NCBI GenBank assembly: GCA_019747875.1
Contig: JAIEQI010000100.1
Span: 1 to 41,809, forward strand
Direction: 5' to 3'
Source: Candidatus Obscuribacterales bacterium
Lineage (GTDB): Bacteria > Cyanobacteriota > Vampirovibrionia > Obscuribacterales > Obscuribacteraceae
Length of the DNA: 41,809 nucleotides
Shown: in pieces, positions 15,659-24,394 of the stretch
How positions within the stretch are numbered: position 1 is the stretch's first letter
Layout of the letters: each line of letters opens with the position of its first letter
Notes under the pieces: generated by a model
What the model was told of the DNA's origin: nothing
Seen by the model: only the letters and a program-made list of their open reading frames with translations
Databases searched by the model: none
Program-made: the position numbers and the translations under genes

Positions 15659-17491
15659 CTACTTGGCTCCTTCGTAGATCGCTTCGATTTCCTTGCTGAA
15701 GCGTTTGTGTGCTTCTTTTGTGCGGATCTTGAGCGTTGGGGTCAGCAATCCGTTGGTGACCGTCGCCTCAAGAGGCATGATCACGAACTTCTTCACTTTC
15801 TCCCATTGCTCCAAGCCCTCATTGGCAGTGCCGACCGCCTTCTCCACCGCAGCGAGCACTGCCGGATTCTTGCTGAAGAACTCAGCGGCTTCGTCTGCGT
15901 TGCTCGGGGTGTCGGCTCCGGCAAGGGCCCGTGCCGTCGCTTGATTGACGAAGATGAGTGCGCTCGTAAACTTGCGCCCTTGAGCCACAGGCACAACGCA
16001 CTGCACGATCGAGTGAGTCTCGAAGACCTTCTCGATTTTTTCCTTCGCCACGTACTTGCCACCGTCGGTTTTGTACATGCCGTCTTTGCGACCGCTGATG
16101 TAGAGGAAGCCATCGGCATCGAGTCGCCCGAGGTCGCCGGTTTTGTACCAGAGCCCAGCTTCGTCGCTTACCAGCGCGTCGGCTGTCAGTTCGGGCTTGC
16201 CCCAGTAGCCGCGGAAGATCTGCGGACCGCCCAGCCAGATTTCGGCGACACCCGCGTCTTCCTCGCCTTCTTCCGGCACCAGTTTGATGCACGCGCCCGG
16301 CAGCAGTTGACCGACTGATCCGACTTTGTTGGCGATCCCGACCAGCCCTTTCTTGGCGCTCGGGCGATTGGTGCTGATACCGCCGGTGGTTTCGGTGGCG
16401 CCGTAACCTTCCAGCAGCTCCAGCCCGAGCTTGTTGAAGAACTCGAGCAGCTCCGGTGCGATCGGGGCGCCGCCTGAGACCAGCAACTTCAGACGTCCGC
16501 CGAGCTTGAGGCGGATTTTGTTGAGCACGATCAGGTCGGCCAGCTTTTTGCCCAGTCCGCGCTTCTGGTTGAGCGCCCACTTGAGCAGCGGCTGCCAGAG
16601 CCCGTGTTTGTTGAGCCAGGCAGGCAGCGCATCTTTCGGTTCGTCAATGCCGGCTTTGATTTTGCGCCAGACAGCGGGCACGCCGCAGAGCATCGTCGGG
16701 TGAACTTTGCCGATCTCGTGTTTGACCTCGTCGACGGTGCTGAAGGCAACCGGAATGCCGTTCCAGATGCAGAGCGCCATGCCGTTGACCCGCTCATAGA
16801 CGTGTGCCAGTGGCAGGTAGCTGAGGTAACGGTCGGTCGCAGGGTCAAGTTCGAAGCCCCCGGCTTCCAGTGCGGTGAGCGCGCCTGAAATGTTGCCGTG
16901 AGTGATCATGCAACCCTTAGGGATGCCAGTCGACCCGGACGAATAGATGAGCGTCGCCAGATCATCAGCGCTGATGCCCGAGAGGTCGGGGGCGCTGAAA
17001 CCGCAGTAGAAGAGCGGATCGAGCAAGAAGTGCTCGTGGAACTTGCGTTGTTCTTCATTCCCGCCCAAGTTGAAGCAGTCCGGAATCTCGTCGAAGTGGA
17101 CAGAGTCTACCGGTGTGTTCACCTTAGCCAGCTGCGCCTTCTCGTTGGTGAAGAGCAGCGTCGCCTTGGAATCATTCAAGACGTAGTTGACCTGTTCGGT
17201 CGAGCTGTTCGGGTAGATTGACACTGTGATGCCGCCGAGGCTCTGGATGGCGAGATCCGCCCAGACCCATTCGGGGCAGTTCCAGGCGAGGATGGCGGCG
17301 CGGTCCCCTTTCTTGAAGCCTTTGGCGATCAGGTAATTGATGATCAATGCCACGGCACTGCCGGCGGTGCGCCAGTCCAGATTCAAGAGCTCACCTTTGG
17401 GAGCGAGCGGGTTTTTCAGCAGCATGGAAGTGCCGTTCGGAGTGCCAAGAACTCGCGCCCAGAACTTGTTGATAAGTGACGTCGTATTCAT
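15659..17491 (-). CDS. Long-chain acyl-CoA synthetase (AMP-forming)
   Basis: 610 aa, full length for the FadD15/ACSL-like branch of the adenylate-forming family. It would join a free fatty acid to CoA via an acyl-AMP. Motifs: YSSGSTGIPKGCMITHGN at 183-200 (P-loop), GYGATETTGG near 355, and YKTGDLGRLDADGFLYISGR near 445, followed by the C-terminal lysine-bearing region KYVAKEKIE. Last enzyme of the one-strand lipid cluster, 88 bp after the crotonase gene. The ATG at 17489-17491 has no Shine-Dalgarno; upstream is CTAAACCAACTACTGAAA. Substrate chain length is inferred from family. Confidence 0.92.
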   Translation of the reverse strand: MNTTSLINKFWARVLGTPNGTSMLLKNPLAPKGELLNLDWRTAGSAVALIINYLIAKGFKKGDRAAILAWNCPEWVWADLAIQSLGGITVSIYPNSSTEQVNYVLNDSKATLLFTNEKAQLAKVNTPVDSVHFDEIPDCFNLGGNEEQRKFHEHFLLDPLFYCGFSAPDLSGISADDLATLIYSSGSTGIPKGCMITHGNISGALTALEAGGFELDPATDRYLSYLPLAHVYERVNGMALCIWNGIPVAFSTVDEVKHEIGKVHPTMLCGVPAVWRKIKAGIDEPKDALPAWLNKHGLWQPLLKWALNQKRGLGKKLADLIVLNKIRLKLGGRLKLLVSGGAPIAPELLEFFNKLGLELLEGYGATETTGGISTNRPSAKKGLVGIANKVGSVGQLLPGACIKLVPEEGEEDAGVAEIWLGGPQIFRGYWGKPELTADALVSDEAGLWYKTGDLGRLDADGFLYISGRKDGMYKTDGGKYVAKEKIEKVFETHSIVQCVVPVAQGRKFTSALIFVNQATARALAGADTPSNADEAAEFFSKNPAVLAAVEKAVGTANEGLEQWEKVKKFVIMPLEATVTNGLLTPTLKIRTKEAHKRFSKEIEAIYEGAK

Positions 17492-17579
17492 TTTCAGTAG
17501 TTGGTTTAGAGCTGACAGTTGAGTTCAAGAAAAGGAAGGCATGGCGCCGTCCCTGTGGAAGACTGCTTGCGATTGAGGC

Positions 17580-18557
17580 CTACTTGCTTTCGCCCTGCCG
17601 GTATTCACCGACTGCGCGCCGTTCAATGCCCGATGTCTTGCGGCTCAGGAAGGTCTGCACGGCCTCGCGGCTCTGCGCCGTGTGGCAGAGTTTGGCGAAG
17701 GTGGCAGATTCCAGGTGAGCAGCAGCGGAAGCGCTCAAGTTACGTGCTTTGATGAGCACGTCGATGGCAGCATAAGGCGCCGGATATTTGTCACCGATTG
17801 CCTTCTTGACCTTCGCGCGAAGCAGGTGGCGAAAGAGCCAGCGCCCGGCGGGATTATCGATGGCCGCCTTGGTGAAGCGTTCCTTCGCCGTCGGTTTGTA
17901 AGTGGAGGCATAGCCTCGGCGCACCAGGTAATTTGCGCGCTTCAGCATGTGCTCAGCGGGCACCACCTCCGATACCAGTTCGTGCCGCCAGGCTTTGTGT
18001 GCACTCCAGGGCTTCAGCGGGGACAGCACGAGAAGGGCGGCATTCAGCAAGCCGGTGATCTTGCTGCTGATGATGCATCCGCCCCAACCCGGCAGCACAC
18101 CGAGTGCTAGCTCCGGCAGTCCAAGCACGGTGCTCTCGTCGTCGCTGGCGAGCCGATAGCTGCAGTGCAGCGCCAGTTCCAGTCCGCCGCCAAGGCAGCG
18201 TCCATGAATCGCCGCCACGCTTTTGAAGGGAAGCGCGGCAAGTTTGGCGAAAACCGCTTTGCCGCGCTGGCTTCCTTCATAGGCGACGGATTCGTCGAGC
18301 TGCTGCGCTTGCACGATTTCTTTGATGTCGGCGCCGGCAATGAAGCCGTTCTCCTTCCCCGAATAGATCACCAATCCCTTGATGAACTTGTGACCTTCAG
18401 CAAGGGCGTCGAGGATCTTCTCGAGTTCGGCCAGGACCGCCGTGTTGAGCACGTTGACCTTGCCTGGGCAGTCGATCTTGAGGATGGCGACGTTGCTGGG
18501 ATCGATGTGGAGTTGGAAGTAACTCAACTGCAGAGTAACGGTCGATGGTTTTTTCAT
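17580..18557 (-). CDS. Enoyl-CoA hydratase, crotonase half of a FadB/FadJ-type protein
   Basis: 325 aa. The crotonase domain has GFIAGADIKE at 71-80, the oxyanion segment IHGRCLGGGLELAL at 117-130 and LGLPELALGVLPGWGG at 145-160; both catalytic glutamates (E127 and E149) are present. Residues ~200-325 resemble the linker that, in FadB/FadJ alpha subunits, leads into the 3-hydroxyacyl-CoA dehydrogenase domain (…APYAAIDVLIKA…EATF-like…), but the protein stops there. It would hydrate trans-2-enoyl-CoA in beta-oxidation. ATG at 18555-18557, 10 bp after the acyltransferase stop, preceded by AGCCCACAATCC and no Shine-Dalgarno. The missing dehydrogenase must be encoded elsewhere. Confidence 0.87.
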   Translation of the reverse strand: MKKPSTVTLQLSYFQLHIDPSNVAILKIDCPGKVNVLNTAVLAELEKILDALAEGHKFIKGLVIYSGKENGFIAGADIKEIVQAQQLDESVAYEGSQRGKAVFAKLAALPFKSVAAIHGRCLGGGLELALHCSYRLASDDESTVLGLPELALGVLPGWGGCIISSKITGLLNAALLVLSPLKPWSAHKAWRHELVSEVVPAEHMLKRANYLVRRGYASTYKPTAKERFTKAAIDNPAGRWLFRHLLRAKVKKAIGDKYPAPYAAIDVLIKARNLSASAAAHLESATFAKLCHTAQSREAVQTFLSRKTSGIERRAVGEYRQGESK

Positions 18558-18567
18558 GGATTGTGGG

Positions 18568-19434
18568 CTAGTGTTTTCCGAGCTTGACGATTTCAGTTTT
18601 GAGCAGTTCAGTTGCCTCCGCGTCGTTTTTCGGAAGCGTGCTGCTCGCAATTGGTTTGCCAATCGCAACTTTCACCCCTCGCCGGAAGAATGGGAATCCG
18701 GCGACGAGCAAAAGATACTGCAGTTTGATGGGCAGGCGCATGATCTGTGCGCCCGGGTACTTTCCGTAGGTCAGATTCACCGGCACGATGTAAGTGTCGG
18801 CTCCGCGTTCTTCGGCAGCTTGTTTGGCGATGCGAACAGCGCCCTTCTTAAAAGGACCGATCTTTCCATCCAGGTAGGTCCAACCTTCCGGCCACATCAC
18901 CAGGGTCTGTCCCGATGCAAGAACTCGGACTGCTGCTCGCAACGCCGGCGCGCCCTTGCCTCTGTCGAGGTTGGCCGCGAAGGCTCCGAGTGGTCCGACA
19001 ATCAAGCCGCCTACGCCACCGAGCGCCTGCATCACTCCGAGGGCCGCCATGTAGCGCGCCTTCCTGTCCAGCACCGCTGGCAATACCACCACGTCGTAGG
19101 GGCTGGGGTGATTTGGGGTAACGATGATGGCATCGGTAGGCAGCCCGGCAAGGTTCTCCCTGCCTGTCACCTCTAGCTTGCCAACGAAGAGCCAGCACAA
19201 TGCGCGTGACAGTCGCATCATCCAGCGTTGCCCACTATCGGAAGGAGGCGGCGGCAAGTGCCCGGGATCCTGCATGGCGGCAGCGTATCGACGGGCGCGG
19301 GCGAAGGCGGCAAGAAGGCGCCGCCCACGCTTGCAAATCGCATACACAAACAGCAGGACGATGGCGATCTCTGCGCAGGCAAGAAAGATGGCGCTTGCAT
19401 TGCGCAGGCAGAATTCTTCAAGATGTAAGAGCAT
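18568..19434 (-). CDS. PlsC-like 1-acylglycerol-3-phosphate acyltransferase
   Basis: 288 aa. One N-terminal membrane helix (IAIVLLFVYAI, ~22-33), then the acyltransferase domain with NHPSPYD (H109…D114, the HX4D active site) and MWPEGWTY at 180-187 in place of FPEGTRS. It would add an acyl chain from acyl-CoA or acyl-ACP to lysophosphatidate or another lysolipid at the membrane. Sits between patatin (24 bp upstream) and crotonase (10 bp downstream). No Shine-Dalgarno; leader CAAAATAACACCAAGTCAT. The changed WPEGW block may alter acceptor choice. Confidence 0.85.
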   Translation of the reverse strand: MLLHLEEFCLRNASAIFLACAEIAIVLLFVYAICKRGRRLLAAFARARRYAAAMQDPGHLPPPPSDSGQRWMMRLSRALCWLFVGKLEVTGRENLAGLPTDAIIVTPNHPSPYDVVVLPAVLDRKARYMAALGVMQALGGVGGLIVGPLGAFAANLDRGKGAPALRAAVRVLASGQTLVMWPEGWTYLDGKIGPFKKGAVRIAKQAAEERGADTYIVPVNLTYGKYPGAQIMRLPIKLQYLLLVAGFPFFRRGVKVAIGKPIASSTLPKNDAEATELLKTEIVKLGKH

Positions 19435-19458
19435 ATGACTTGGTGTTATTTTGCGGAG

Positions 19459-20610
19459 TTAAAACAAGCCGTGTTCGCTGAAGCAACGTTCGGCTCTGTC
19501 CGCCAGAACCTGGCGAGAACCGAGCGCTGCCGGGATGGCATCACGCCAGAAGCCGAGGCAACGCAGAACGCTGCGTGCCTTGTCGAGGCGCTCGCCGTGC
19601 AGGATCCCGTGAAGGGCAAGCTGCGAAAGCGTCGCTTCAAAGCCGAGGAGAATGGCGAGCCACTTCTCGTCTTCGGACAGTTTGAACTTCAGCGTGTGAA
19701 CGTGGTCGATTTGCGGGCGGCATTCGATGACGCCTTCCGTTTCCGGACCCCAGTGGAACTCCGGGTCGACCTTCCAGATTTTGCGAGCGAGGCTGTGCAG
19801 GCGACCGGAAACCGGACGATGCAGGTCCTCGCCGATGCGGCAGGCGATGATATTGCTGGCGGTGGCGCCGAAGTGGCGAATCTGCAAGCCAACAGGGCAG
19901 ATGCCGTCTCGGCTTAGTGCCCCGTCGTAGAGCCACACATCTTTGTAAGAGATGCAAGCGAGGACGCCGGGGATGGTGCAGCTGGCACGCACGGCAGTTC
20001 CGGTCGAAGCTGCCGTCGGTGACAACGTGCTGCGCGTTCCGTCGATGTCGATGTGATGAACGCCGTCGGCGTCGAACACGACTTGAGCGCCGGTCTTTGT
20101 CGTCGCCATCGTCCAGAACCTGGACGGCCAGAGCGCGCTGGTCTCAGCCTGCGCAATGCAGGCTCCGTTCTTGCACATGCCCTCAGCGACCATCTTTTCG
20201 ATGAAGTGACCGAGCGTGTCGGTGCCGTAGAGACCGTGGCGCGAGTTGACCTGGTCAACACGAATGTGTTCGGGAGCCAGTTCGCGTTTGAGCCCGCGTC
20301 CGATCAGCTTCAAAAGGCGGAACATGGAACCATGCTCTGGTTTGAGATGATCGCTGAAGCTGGTTTCAAGCGTCATGTGCAGCAGCTGGCTGGCTGGCAG
20401 TCCGGCAGCGGTGAGGACGGCTACGATGGAGCCGCCACTGACGCCACCGATGCGGCGGAAGTTCATGAGCCCGGCCAGCTGGCAGGCTGCGATCGAACCG
20501 GTGCCACCGAGCACCGCTGCCGCGCCGCCGCTGCTGATGATCAAGTCGAGCTGGGACGGGTCGGGCGTTTGCTTTTGTTGTTCAGGAAGACAGCAGGATT
20601 GAGATGCCAT
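19459..20610 (-). CDS. Patatin-like phospholipase
   Basis: 383 aa. Catalytic serine in GVSGG (S58), and DGA in WLYDGALSRDG near 236-238 provides the aspartate of the Ser-Asp dyad. The oxyanion strand reads ISSGGAAAVLGGTG, close to the patatin GGGxRG but without the arginine. It would free fatty acids from phospholipids or neutral lipids. ATG at 20608-20610 chosen over a start eight codons up; the leader TAGAACCACAATCCTTACTT is A/C-rich without Shine-Dalgarno. Cytoplasmic, no signal peptide. Context: between two acyltransferases, so lipid remodelling is likely. Confidence 0.85.
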   Translation of the reverse strand: MASQSCCLPEQQKQTPDPSQLDLIISSGGAAAVLGGTGSIAACQLAGLMNFRRIGGVSGGSIVAVLTAAGLPASQLLHMTLETSFSDHLKPEHGSMFRLLKLIGRGLKRELAPEHIRVDQVNSRHGLYGTDTLGHFIEKMVAEGMCKNGACIAQAETSALWPSRFWTMATTKTGAQVVFDADGVHHIDIDGTRSTLSPTAASTGTAVRASCTIPGVLACISYKDVWLYDGALSRDGICPVGLQIRHFGATASNIIACRIGEDLHRPVSGRLHSLARKIWKVDPEFHWGPETEGVIECRPQIDHVHTLKFKLSEDEKWLAILLGFEATLSQLALHGILHGERLDKARSVLRCLGFWRDAIPAALGSRQVLADRAERCFSEHGLF

Positions 20611-20726
20611 AAGTAAGGATTGTGGTTCTAGCAATTAATTAAGGCTTGCGCTCGACGGACCTTGTGTCCGCCGGCGCGTTTGTGTTTGCGGGAAGCAGCA
20701 AGCTGACTTGTCGCTGTGCTCTTTCC

Positions 20727-21656
20727 CTACTGCTTCTGCGCGATTTCGAGAAGTCGCGCCATTTCCTGGCGGATCACCTCGATGGCGTCGAGCGGTTCGG
20801 CCGGGAGGCTGCTGGCCGCGATCGGTGCTCCGACCACGACGACGCCACCGTAGTTGGTGACTCGCGAGCGGCGGTATGCTTTCAGTTTCTCTTCCCGGCG
20901 AGCAAGAAGTGCGGCGCGCTCAGCTTCCGGAAGCTGCTCGGCGTCGATTTTGAAGTCGGCATCCCAGTGCTCCGGGTTGCGCGCGCCCTTGAAGAGCGAT
21001 CGATAGCGCTTCAGAAAGCGATGTGTCCAATCGGCACGAGCGGCATCACGAATGTAGTGAATGGCGATTGGTACGATTTGAACATCGTCACCGGAGAGTG
21101 CTGAAGCTTTCGCGGCCATGCGCACGCAGCCGGGGCGGAACTCGCTTTTGTTGAGCACGTTGTCGGGAAGCAGAGCTCCTTGCGGAAAGATGCCGATGGC
21201 ACCATTGTCTTCTGCGACCGCGTTGACGCACGCCTGCTCAGCAGCGGCGCCGTCACTTTTTTGTTTGAACGCCACCGAAATGACGCCGAACCAGGCGGAG
21301 ATAACTCCGAACAGACCGCCGAGTTGGTTGGCGGCGGTGAGCATTCGGAAGTACCTGCCGCTCCCGCGCCGTACCATCGCGAAGTCGCATGGAATCTGAT
21401 GATTCGCCGCAAAGATGACGCGACCGGTTTTCGGTACTTTATGGCTGCCGATGACACGCACCTTGCCGACAGTCATGAAGGTCACGAAGCGGCAGGCTGC
21501 GGCGAAGAAGAATTCGCTTACGGCGCCCGCTTTCGGCGGAGTGTAACCGCTGTCCACGAACTTGACGGCGTGTTTCTTCCAGAACGAATACCAGCGCGCC
21601 AGGCTGATGATACCGGCGACGGTGGCGATCGCAATCAGGCTTTGGAGTATGGTCAT
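20727..21656 (-). CDS. PlsC-like acyltransferase, variant FPQG motif
   Basis: 309 aa. N-terminal membrane helix (residues ~3-20), NHQIPCD (H86…D91, HX4D) and GIFPQGALLPD at 155-165, where the usual glutamate of FPEG is glutamine. That glutamate normally helps bind the glycerol phosphate, so the acceptor may differ. A C-terminal stretch has ER…REEKLKAYRR, charged and helical. Leader: ACAGACAGACAGACAACTGCAG…, a tetranucleotide run, no Shine-Dalgarno. Follows the acyl-CoA dehydrogenase after a hairpin. Confidence 0.8.
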   Translation of the reverse strand: MTILQSLIAIATVAGIISLARWYSFWKKHAVKFVDSGYTPPKAGAVSEFFFAAACRFVTFMTVGKVRVIGSHKVPKTGRVIFAANHQIPCDFAMVRRGSGRYFRMLTAANQLGGLFGVISAWFGVISVAFKQKSDGAAAEQACVNAVAEDNGAIGIFPQGALLPDNVLNKSEFRPGCVRMAAKASALSGDDVQIVPIAIHYIRDAARADWTHRFLKRYRSLFKGARNPEHWDADFKIDAEQLPEAERAALLARREEKLKAYRRSRVTNYGGVVVVGAPIAASSLPAEPLDAIEVIRQEMARLLEIAQKQ

Positions 21657-21813
21657 AGTATGTGATGTAACTGCAGTTGTCTGTCTGTCTGTTTGGTTTA
21701 TGCGACTGCTTACTGAGCTGAGCTTGTCAGCACAGTGAGAAATCGCTCCGTTTGCTGAAGTTGGAGAGATACTTCAGGGGAGGAAACCCGTTAGGTTGGA
21801 TTCCCTCCGCTGA

Positions 21814-21843
21814 AGGGGAACCGCCAGTGGCGGCGGTTCCCCT
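21814..21843 (-). terminator. GC-rich hairpin after the acyl-CoA dehydrogenase gene, no U-tract
   Basis: AGGGGAACCGCC, loop AGTGGC, GGCGGTTCCCCT: 12 pairs, 12 bp after the stop at 21855. The minus strand continues TCAGCGGAGGG. Similar in build to 13554-13589 and 15615-15644. Confidence 0.5.
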
Positions 21844-21854
21844 TCCCCTCGTTC

Positions 21855-23684
21855 TTACTTCTTCTCGTATGCGCGGAAGATGGGCGTTTCCGCCGCACCT
21901 TCCAGCTCGCTGAACTTGCCTTCCTTGATCAGCTCAGCCAGGCGCACGCAGGCACGGTCATAGCATTCGTCAGCCATGCTGCCGGTCAGTCTGCGGCGCA
22001 GATCCCGGCAGAGAATGTCCGCTGCCGCAATCGTTGCTTCGCTTCCGCTGGCATCGGCATGCCCCGCTGTGATCGCGATGATCAAAGCGTCCTGCACGCG
22101 CTGGCTCAAACGAATCAGCACGTTCTGGCGGTCGGCGAGCTTGGCGCCATGCTTCGTCATCGCAGCCGAGATCTCTTTCGAGAGCTTCGGCAAGAGCTTC
22201 TCAGCGAAACTCAGATGCTCCTGCAGGCACGAATCCTTGAGCCTCACCGAAGGCGTCAGCTTCAAGCTGCGCAAGCTTTGCTTCAGCTTCCATCCGAGAT
22301 ACGCGGTCGCCGACTTGACGATGCGCAGCCCGGCGAGTTTGCCCTTGGCGAGTGCCTTCATGTCCTCCGCCATCGGCTTGAGAAGCTCGACGTGCGGCGC
22401 CATCAGTTCCGCGAGGAACTTCTGCCGAAGCATGTCGTTCTGTCCGTCGTAGATGCGCCCGGCCAGGAAGTCGGCGAGGTTATCGCCGATCGGGTGACCA
22501 TGCAGGAAACCACGCCCGCCCGCCGTCATCAAACCGAGGTCGATGGCGGCTTCGGAGATCGCTTCCGACCCGAAGATCTTCGCGATGATGCAGGACAGAC
22601 CGAAGCGATCGCCGTTATCCAACTGACTTGCGCAGAAGTTGCGCAGCGCGTCGGCACCGACGATGAGCGCAGCCAGGCGTGCGATACGAGTCTTGATCAG
22701 CTCACGATCTTCGATCGGCTTGCCGAAGCTCTCCCGGTACTTGCCCCAGGCATTCGGCGCGATCAGCCGAAGAATCAGACGCATGGCGCCGGCGGCGTTA
22801 GCCAGAACCGCGATGCGTCCCGGGTTGAGCCCTTCATAGGTGTGCTTCAGACCATTGCCTTCGATGCGGTTGCAGGCAGGCACGCGCAGGTTGCGGAAGA
22901 CGAGTCCGGTGTTGCGAGCCTGGCGAATGGCGTGGAAGCCGTGCCCGCCGTCGCTGCCGTGAGGGACGACGATGTAACCTTCGACATCGGCGGGGATCTC
23001 AGTGCCATGCGGGATGACGCTGATGTCTTTCGCCAGAACCTCGACGATGAAGATCGCATATGAATCAGGACCCTCTTCAGGCACCCGCGCCAGCAGCGCG
23101 ATCGTGCGCCCAATCAGTTCGGTCGGCCAGGCATTGCCGATGAAGATTTTGGAGCCGTTGATGACGTAGTGATCGCCATCACGATGCGCCGTGGTTTCGA
23201 GGGCAGCCAGATTCGTCCCGGCACAGGGCTCGGTCGCAGCGAGCGCCGACAGCCTCTCACCAGAAGCGAGCGCAGGCAAGAACTGCGATTTCTGCCAATC
23301 ATTGCCGTGATACATCAGCTTGTCGGGGGCGCCGAGGTCGGTGTGGATGCCGTTGAGACCGGCTTCCGTCGCGAATCCGGCGGCGGCGATTTTGGTGATG
23401 CCGAGCATCAGCTCGTGGATGCTGGCGCCGCTTCCACCGTATTCGACCGGCAGCGCGATGCCAAACCAGCCGGTTTTGCCGAGCGTCTGCAGCGAGTGAT
23501 CGGTGATTTTGCCGTTGCTATCGTATGCCGTGCCTGCGACTTTCATCTGGTTGAGCGCGGCGATGGAATCGGCGATCACTTGTTCGACATTGGCACGCGC
23601 TGCAGGAATGTTCATGCACAGTTCGCGCAGTCCGCTCCCCGACCAGATGCATTGCTGCAGAATGCCGCTTTTGACAGTCTTCAT
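21855..23684 (-). CDS. Acyl-CoA dehydrogenase (long, FadE/AcdA-like)
   Basis: 609 aa, longer than the ~380-aa short-chain enzymes because of a ~170-aa helical C-terminal extension, as in FadE-like forms. N-terminal helical domain (…GWFGIALPVEYGGSGAS), the FAD-binding beta domain (ALAATEPCAGTNLAALETTA, ~145-165; INGSKIFIGNA) and the C-terminal helical domain (FGKPIEDRELIKTRIARL; GGRGFLHGHPIGDNLADF). The late motif reads IYDGQNDML where medium-chain enzymes have YEGT with the catalytic glutamate; here Asp replaces Glu, or the base lies elsewhere as in long-chain enzymes. First step of beta-oxidation. Starts at ATG 23682-23684 after AATACGAACAAACAAACC; a GTG seven codons up is possible. First gene of the lipid cluster. 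Confidence 0.9.
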   Translation of the reverse strand: MKTVKSGILQQCIWSGSGLRELCMNIPAARANVEQVIADSIAALNQMKVAGTAYDSNGKITDHSLQTLGKTGWFGIALPVEYGGSGASIHELMLGITKIAAAGFATEAGLNGIHTDLGAPDKLMYHGNDWQKSQFLPALASGERLSALAATEPCAGTNLAALETTAHRDGDHYVINGSKIFIGNAWPTELIGRTIALLARVPEEGPDSYAIFIVEVLAKDISVIPHGTEIPADVEGYIVVPHGSDGGHGFHAIRQARNTGLVFRNLRVPACNRIEGNGLKHTYEGLNPGRIAVLANAAGAMRLILRLIAPNAWGKYRESFGKPIEDRELIKTRIARLAALIVGADALRNFCASQLDNGDRFGLSCIIAKIFGSEAISEAAIDLGLMTAGGRGFLHGHPIGDNLADFLAGRIYDGQNDMLRQKFLAELMAPHVELLKPMAEDMKALAKGKLAGLRIVKSATAYLGWKLKQSLRSLKLTPSVRLKDSCLQEHLSFAEKLLPKLSKEISAAMTKHGAKLADRQNVLIRLSQRVQDALIIAITAGHADASGSEATIAAADILCRDLRRRLTGSMADECYDRACVRLAELIKEGKFSELEGAAETPIFRAYEKK

Positions 23685-24394
23685 GGTTTGTTTGTTCGTA
23701 TTCACAATATTAGGAAGTTGAATGTTGAGAGCGGATCTGCAAGTTGCGCCAAATAGCGCAGCTCACCGCTGGATGTATGAGTGGCTAAAACAGTTCGCAC
23801 CAACTTGTCACTCTTCGATATTCGCTAGCTGTTGCTGCGTTTCTCGTCATGTGATTTGTTGATGCGCACACGCCATTTTTCTTAGGGTGCATTGCAAGCC
23901 GCGCAATCTTCGTCGCGTTCAAACTTGATGCGTCTGGCTTGGAACCTGCTCTCTGTTGAGAGTGCTGTGTGTTGCATCAAAGTCGAATGTGGAAGATATT
24001 GCAGGCTGCTTGCGGAATGAACTCCAAGAAAAATGGCGTTTGAAAAGATACTTTCAACGTACCAGAACTCTCCGCGCACCCCAAGCAAGTAGTGCACCCA
24101 AATCAGAAGCACGCCGATCCGGAAACGCTTGTGAACCCGACGTTTTGATTTTCGGGGGAGAGGGAAATGCTTTGAATCTGCGCTTTCGACTGCGTAATCA
24201 CCGCAGCAACTGAGCATCGTCAGCTGTCGAGTGTGTATCTGAGCAAGTTCTCGCGAATCGCTTCATATCGGCATAGTTGTGCAACTAAGAACATTTCCAC
24301 TGGCGTGCCTCGTAGTGGTATCAGAGAAACTTGCGTACTGGTATCTTTAGGAATTGAATCGAAGATCTCGCTTCGATCCCGGGATCGCCGGATG
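23685..24394. other. 710-bp region upstream of the lipid cluster without a clear gene
   Basis: Open frames exist on both strands near 23882-24217 but overlap each other, lack ribosome sites and look unlike proteins. A short hairpin TTGCGC…GCGCA lies near 23743. The promoter of the lipid cluster should be here; I see no confident -35/-10 pair. Confidence 0.5.

Noticed and set aside
22059..23063. 334-codon plus-strand frame
   Set aside because: Antisense shadow of the acyl-CoA dehydrogenase gene.
23882..24217. 111-codon minus-strand frame upstream of the lipid cluster
   Set aside because: Competing frame on the other strand, no ribosome site, irregular composition, no recognisable motif.
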